DNA of 64,000 nt from Pelagihabitans sp947500445 (lineage in GTDB: Bacteria > Bacteroidota > Bacteroidia > Flavobacteriales > Flavobacteriaceae). Positions within the stretch are counted from its first letter, which is position 1. The number at the start of each line of letters is the position of its first letter. The notes beneath the pieces were generated by a model, which was not told the DNA's origin, made no database searches, and worked only from the letters and a program-made list of their open reading frames with translations. The translations under genes were made by a program, and so were the position numbers. Where the stretch lies: contig NZ_JBNGOP010000005.1 of assembly GCF_050589625.1 (NCBI RefSeq), positions 201,103 to 265,102 of the forward strand, given 5' to 3'. Shown here piece by piece: positions 60,682-64,000 of the stretch.

Positions 60682-62274
60682 TTAGTATTCTATTGTTTTT
60701 TCCCCAAATAAGCGTTCACCTACTATTCCTAGTTCCTTACATTTATCAATAAGTTTATTTGATTCTATAATAGGCTTAGATTCATCTGTATACTTAATTG
60801 AACTAATAAACTCTAACCAAGGCTCAAGTCCCATTGCATATACAAATACGTTTTTAGGTTTAAATATTTCTATTAAGCTATTTCCTTGATTAAAATCAGA
60901 ACCTGCTAATCTACGTGACTGATCTTGTTCTCTTGGCAAGGGTTCTGACAATAATGGGCCATATAACCATGATAAGGGTGCTCCGTCACACTCCATCCCT
61001 AAGAAAAGAACATCAATGTCGCCAACTATACGTTGTATTCTTTCATAAAGCTTAGGCTCTATGTTTCGAGAGTCTGCAACAAATATGACTCTAAATTTGT
61101 TATGAAGGGATACATGAAAACATAGTTTGCTTCTGACATCCAAATCCGAATGCTCTCCTAAAAAAGGTAAACCGGTAATTACACATTTTTCTAAATTAAT
61201 GGTTTGCATATCGTCAAGCTCAATGATATTATTAAAACCAATATTTTCAAACAACAATCTTAAAGATGGATCTTGTAAATTTCCTTTCCCACTGCTAGGG
61301 ACTACTATAGTCTTGATTGAATGACGTAATTGTAATAATGTTTCTAACAAAACATGGTCTTGATGATTATGCGTAATCAAAACATAATCTATCTCCTCTG
61401 GAAGATCACTTATTGTATATCTATTAACATCTGAATCATAGCCGTCATAACTAATTACTGGATCTACTAGAATTGAAATTTCCTTTGTTTCAACTAAAAC
61501 GCAAGCATGCCCAAAATATCGTGTCCGAATACCATCTCCCAAATAAGGCTGATATTTTTTTGGGGGCTCTTCCGTAAAGAAAGTGCTAAAAAGTTCTTCC
61601 TGATGGGGTTTAATATCTAGTATTTTTTTTATTTCTTTATAATCTCCCGCTTGACGTTTCATTTTAAATAAATCATCAATTACACTTTTCCTAAAAGGAA
61701 TATCCAAATGGATCAAATTATCATCGTCTAATCTAGGCGTACTAAGGCAAAAAGATCTGGAAGTGTCTGACTCTACCAATTGAAGAGAAATAGATTGTGC
61801 AGTTTCATCATAAAACTCACTCCTAAATAATAAAGATTCAAAAAATCTATAATTTGGTTGATTGTTTAAATCATAATATAATTCTACCAAGCCTTTTAAT
61901 ATATTAGGTACTTTTTGATATAAAGAATCCAATGAAAAACCTTTAGCCTCTTTTTTAAGTAAAGTATTTAAATCACTAATTGCATCGTATAAAGCTAACA
62001 TGTTTGCTCTCTTACTTAACGTATTATCATATAATTCTTTAATTTCTTCAACTCTACCTCCAGCATAATCGATGAAAGGTCCTCCTAACATTTTTGGGTT
62101 CTTTACCGCAGCTGCATGAATTTTTGGGTTTTTAATATAAGACTCCATAATCTTCAAATGTCTTTCTTTAATATTCATTGCTGATGTAGCCGGTGATACA
62201 ATATGCGACCAAGCGTACCATCTATCTGCCAAAGCTTCTAAGGCTACATTTAATTTTAAATACATTTTATCCAT
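60682..62274 (-). CDS. CmlA-type diiron beta-hydroxylase of carrier-bound amino acids
   Basis: 530 residues: an all-alpha-looking N-terminal domain (1-240) and a metallo-beta-lactamase-fold domain (about 250-490). The metal site is complete: His302-x-His304-x-Asp306-His307 (HNHQDH), Glu374 (LGEHSDLD) and an Asp near 401 (VADSRN). From memory, CmlA of chloramphenicol biosynthesis is 532 residues with His305, His307, Asp309, His310, Glu377 and Asp403, so size, domain order and ligand spacing agree closely. CmlA is an oxygen-dependent diiron enzyme that hydroxylates the beta-carbon of an amino acid held on an NRPS carrier. That predicts a beta-hydroxy residue in the product; which module is served is not visible. 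It follows an aminotransferase-like gene by 45 bp. An ordinary MBL hydrolase is the alternative, less likely because of the N-terminal domain and the context. Confidence 0.82.
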   Translation of the reverse strand: MDKMYLKLNVALEALADRWYAWSHIVSPATSAMNIKERHLKIMESYIKNPKIHAAAVKNPKMLGGPFIDYAGGRVEEIKELYDNTLSKRANMLALYDAISDLNTLLKKEAKGFSLDSLYQKVPNILKGLVELYYDLNNQPNYRFFESLLFRSEFYDETAQSISLQLVESDTSRSFCLSTPRLDDDNLIHLDIPFRKSVIDDLFKMKRQAGDYKEIKKILDIKPHQEELFSTFFTEEPPKKYQPYLGDGIRTRYFGHACVLVETKEISILVDPVISYDGYDSDVNRYTISDLPEEIDYVLITHNHQDHVLLETLLQLRHSIKTIVVPSSGKGNLQDPSLRLLFENIGFNNIIELDDMQTINLEKCVITGLPFLGEHSDLDVRSKLCFHVSLHNKFRVIFVADSRNIEPKLYERIQRIVGDIDVLFLGMECDGAPLSWLYGPLLSEPLPREQDQSRRLAGSDFNQGNSLIEIFKPKNVFVYAMGLEPWLEFISSIKYTDESKPIIESNKLIDKCKELGIVGERLFGEKTIEY

Positions 62275-62319
62275 AATAGTTAAACTAAATTGTTATTTTA
62301 ATTTTTTTATCGACTTTAC

Positions 62320-63690
62320 TCAATAGACTTTAAGTTCTTCAAATTGCCACATAGACTCCTCAGTAGACAACCTCATTATTCCTTTGGCTCTATCTGTAAT
62401 TTTGTGGGTAGTAATTAAGAGTGGAATTATGTGCATAACATTGTAATAAAGGCCACGAACTTCGAACAAAAGTCCTCGTTGAAAACATGACGCCCTTATC
62501 GTCTTAAGAAACTGTGAGTAGGGACGCTTCGAAAACTTATCAAGAACAAATTCAACCCCAATCATCATTCCACGGGCTCGAACATCACCGATGAAAGGAG
62601 GCTGATCCTTTAGTTTCTCCAATTTTTCAAAAAGGTAACTGCTAATATCAGAAATATGCTTTATAATATTGTACTTTTCTATAAAACTAAAAGCACCTCT
62701 GGCGACTACAATACTTACTTGATTTCCCCTAAATGTATCGATATGGGCTCCAGATGTCCACGCCTCAATATCTTTTCTATATATTAACCCTGATAATGGA
62801 AATCCGATACCACCAAACTCTTCTGAAAAAGTAATAATGTTTGGAATTGCCTCGGTATTCATAAATTCTAAGAAAGAAGCAGCTCTTAAAAAATCACTTT
62901 GAGTCTCATCGAAAATCACTACAATTTTTTTAGGGTATACTTCCTTTGGTAACATATTTCGACCTTCTCCTTGTAATGGTTCAATAATTATAGCGGCCGG
63001 GGTTTTTATTCCTGAATGTAAATTTTCCTGAAGCCGTTCAAAGTGTTTCACACAATCAATATCAAATGAATTAGCCTCTTTATCAAAAGGACAACGATAA
63101 CAATAACCATAAGGAACAAAATGTACATCAGGAATCAATAAGGTTATTCTACCCATAAATGCAGTGTCAGAGCTCACGGCATGAGCCCCCGACGTCATAC
63201 CATAATAACCACCTGAAAAGGCTAAAACTCCACTCCTGCCAATTTTAATTTTTGCTAATTTTATGACTGTTTCAACAGCATCGGAGCCAGTTGGTCCTCC
63301 AAAAACAATTTTATATTGAGACTGTATTTCATTTGGCAAGTGTGCCAAAATTTCTACTATTAAGTTCACCTTATTATCGGTAGGGAAACCTAGGGCATGT
63401 ATTAATTCTTTATGTTGAGATGAAACGTACTCAAACACATGTTGTTCATTACAATGACCTACATTGAGCACGTCACAACCACTAAAAGAGTCTATAAAAT
63501 GATTACCGTCAACATCTTTTATAATACTCCCTTTTGGGCGTTTTATTGAAATGGGCATATTTTTTAGGTAAGAAAAAATGCGGCCTTCTATTTTCTGCTG
63601 AAAAGAAAGCAAAATTATTGATTTACACCCTAGAACTTGAGGGGTACTGATGTTTGCTTGTTCCGATAAATGAAATTTACTTAAGTTCAT
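62320..63690 (-). CDS. Class-III aminotransferase-like protein lacking the PLP lysine
   Basis: 456 residues, closest in appearance to diaminobutyrate-type class-III (omega) aminotransferases: GPTGSDAVETVIKLAK, YYGMTSGAHA, IIEPLQGEGRN, FDETQ (with the Asp that contacts the pyridine nitrogen) and DTFRGNQ. The Schiff-base lysine, expected in the SK..GG motif, is replaced: the sequence reads TFSEEFGG, with Glu290 (codon GAA, complement of 62821-62823). The DEVQ.GFGRTG segment is also altered to DETQSDFLRAAS, and the stretch just before it is some 15 residues shorter than usual. It may be a non-catalytic paralogue, a new-function protein, or a gene beginning to decay (the frame is open over its full length). 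It is first in a likely two-gene operon with the hydroxylase. Confidence 0.8.
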   Translation of the reverse strand: MNLSKFHLSEQANISTPQVLGCKSIILLSFQQKIEGRIFSYLKNMPISIKRPKGSIIKDVDGNHFIDSFSGCDVLNVGHCNEQHVFEYVSSQHKELIHALGFPTDNKVNLIVEILAHLPNEIQSQYKIVFGGPTGSDAVETVIKLAKIKIGRSGVLAFSGGYYGMTSGAHAVSSDTAFMGRITLLIPDVHFVPYGYCYRCPFDKEANSFDIDCVKHFERLQENLHSGIKTPAAIIIEPLQGEGRNMLPKEVYPKKIVVIFDETQSDFLRAASFLEFMNTEAIPNIITFSEEFGGIGFPLSGLIYRKDIEAWTSGAHIDTFRGNQVSIVVARGAFSFIEKYNIIKHISDISSYLFEKLEKLKDQPPFIGDVRARGMMIGVEFVLDKFSKRPYSQFLKTIRASCFQRGLLFEVRGLYYNVMHIIPLLITTHKITDRAKGIMRLSTEESMWQFEELKVY

Positions 63691-63722
63691 ATCTCATTTT
63701 TTAATAACAATGCCAAAAAAGA

Positions 63723-63740
63723 ATGTTCTGTATTGAACAT
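63723..63740. promoter_or_regulatory. Inverted repeat ATGTTC-N6-GAACAT
   Basis: A perfect 6-bp inverted repeat with a 6-nt spacer, 33-50 bp upstream of the aminotransferase-like start codon at 63690, in a position suited to an operator for a dimeric regulator. Function inferred from position only. Confidence 0.4.
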
Positions 63741-63776
63741 CTTAAATTTCTAAAATTGTGATTAAAAATATATGGC

Positions 63777-63799
63777 AATTACACTCTTTGAGTGTAATT
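63777..63799. terminator. Perfect 10-bp hairpin, possible terminator
   Basis: AATTACACTC - TTT - GAGTGTAATT, a perfect 10-bp stem with a 3-nt loop. On the minus strand it lies after the transposase remnant and is followed, beyond a short GCCATATA, by a T-rich run, so it could end that transcript. An operator for the neighbouring operon is the alternative. Confidence 0.45.
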
Positions 63800-63924
63800 A
63801 ATCGTTTATAATAATATAAGGTTAGCAAAACAATACATATGGGTGATAACCCTCTTTATGTTGGTATTTAAAGACATCTAAAAAAAGCGATGGTAAAACT
63901 TTCCGGTTTAACGGGAGGAAGTCA

Positions 63925-64000
63925 CTAGGGCGTGTTAACACTAATTGCATCGAAAATCAGGGCGATATAGATAAAGGCCGTGAACATGACGTCGAGTTTG
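63925..64000 (-). CDS. IS5-type transposase, C-terminus, cut by window edge
   Basis: The last 24 codons before the TAG (63925-63927) read KLDVMFTAFIYIALIFDAIS on the minus strand, like the extreme C-terminus of IS5-type transposases of Bacteroidota. AGGGCGTGTTAACA next to the stop may be the element's terminal repeat. The rest lies outside the window, so intactness cannot be judged. Confidence 0.5.
   Translation of the reverse strand, partial: KLDVMFTAFIYIALIFDAISVNTP

Larger units (their letters stand above)
63691..63924. other. Upstream region of the aminotransferase-like gene
   Basis: About 230 bp of AT-rich sequence holding two inverted repeats (listed separately). It should contain the promoter of the minus-strand operon; no firm -33/-7 pair was identified. 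Confidence 0.4.

Noticed and set aside
60682..62274. Simple metallo-beta-lactamase or lactonase
   Set aside because: The 240-residue N-terminal domain, the extra Glu/Asp ligands and their spacing agree with CmlA rather than with small MBL hydrolases.
1..64000. CRISPR array, tRNA or rRNA genes
   Set aside because: No regularly spaced direct repeats and no tRNA- or rRNA-like sequences were found on reading the window.

Overview
The window is almost entirely a hybrid non-ribosomal peptide synthetase / polyketide synthase (NRPS/PKS) assembly line, with a decayed, AT-rich, insertion-sequence-littered right flank. Evidence for a member of the Bacteroidota (probably a marine or soil Cytophagales-type bacterium): the transposase fragments resemble IS4-, IS21- and IS66-type elements common in that phylum, Shine-Dalgarno sequences are weak, and the flanking genes are AT-rich. 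The megasynthase genes are visibly more GC-rich than the flanking genes. No rRNA or tRNA genes and no CRISPR were seen.

Layout. 1-56489 (+ strand): six megasynthase genes and one free-standing acyltransferase, nearly all abutting or overlapping, read as one assembly line. The first gene is cut by the left edge, so the loading module and the promoter lie outside the window. Module order (specificities from hand-read ten-residue A-domain codes): [Ile/Val, partial] - X1 / Ile-or-Val - Thr - Asn - Ala / Ser (epimerised to D-Ser) - X2 - Ala / ketide extension with ketoreduction - Thr - Cys-like // Thr - Ala / free AT / ketide extension with ketoreduction - Gln - reductive release. Both ketide extensions directly follow an Ala module, so the line should make two statine-type units (4-amino-3-hydroxypentanoate). 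The last domain is a thioester reductase, predicting a C-terminal glutaminal, its cyclic hemiaminal, or an alcohol. Both PKS modules carry AT domains whose catalytic serine has become glycine; the separate AT encoded between them is the obvious trans-acting malonyl loader. Subunits end in short acidic tails and start with a TubC-type docking domain, a KS, or an unusual half condensation domain.

56490-60660: an insertion-sequence graveyard (IS4-like, IS21-like and IS66-like remnants, with a shared 19-bp repeat at their broken ends) surrounding a response regulator / histidine kinase pair on the minus strand. 60682-63690 (minus): a probable operon of a class-III aminotransferase-like protein lacking the PLP lysine, followed by a CmlA-type diiron beta-hydroxylase that is expected to act on a carrier-bound amino acid of the assembly line. 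The window ends in the C-terminus of an IS5-like transposase.

Together the genes predict a large (at least 13 amino acids plus two C2 units) peptide with two statine-like residues, at least one D-residue, a possible beta-hydroxylated residue and a reduced C-terminus. These are features of protease-inhibiting peptides, although that activity is inference.
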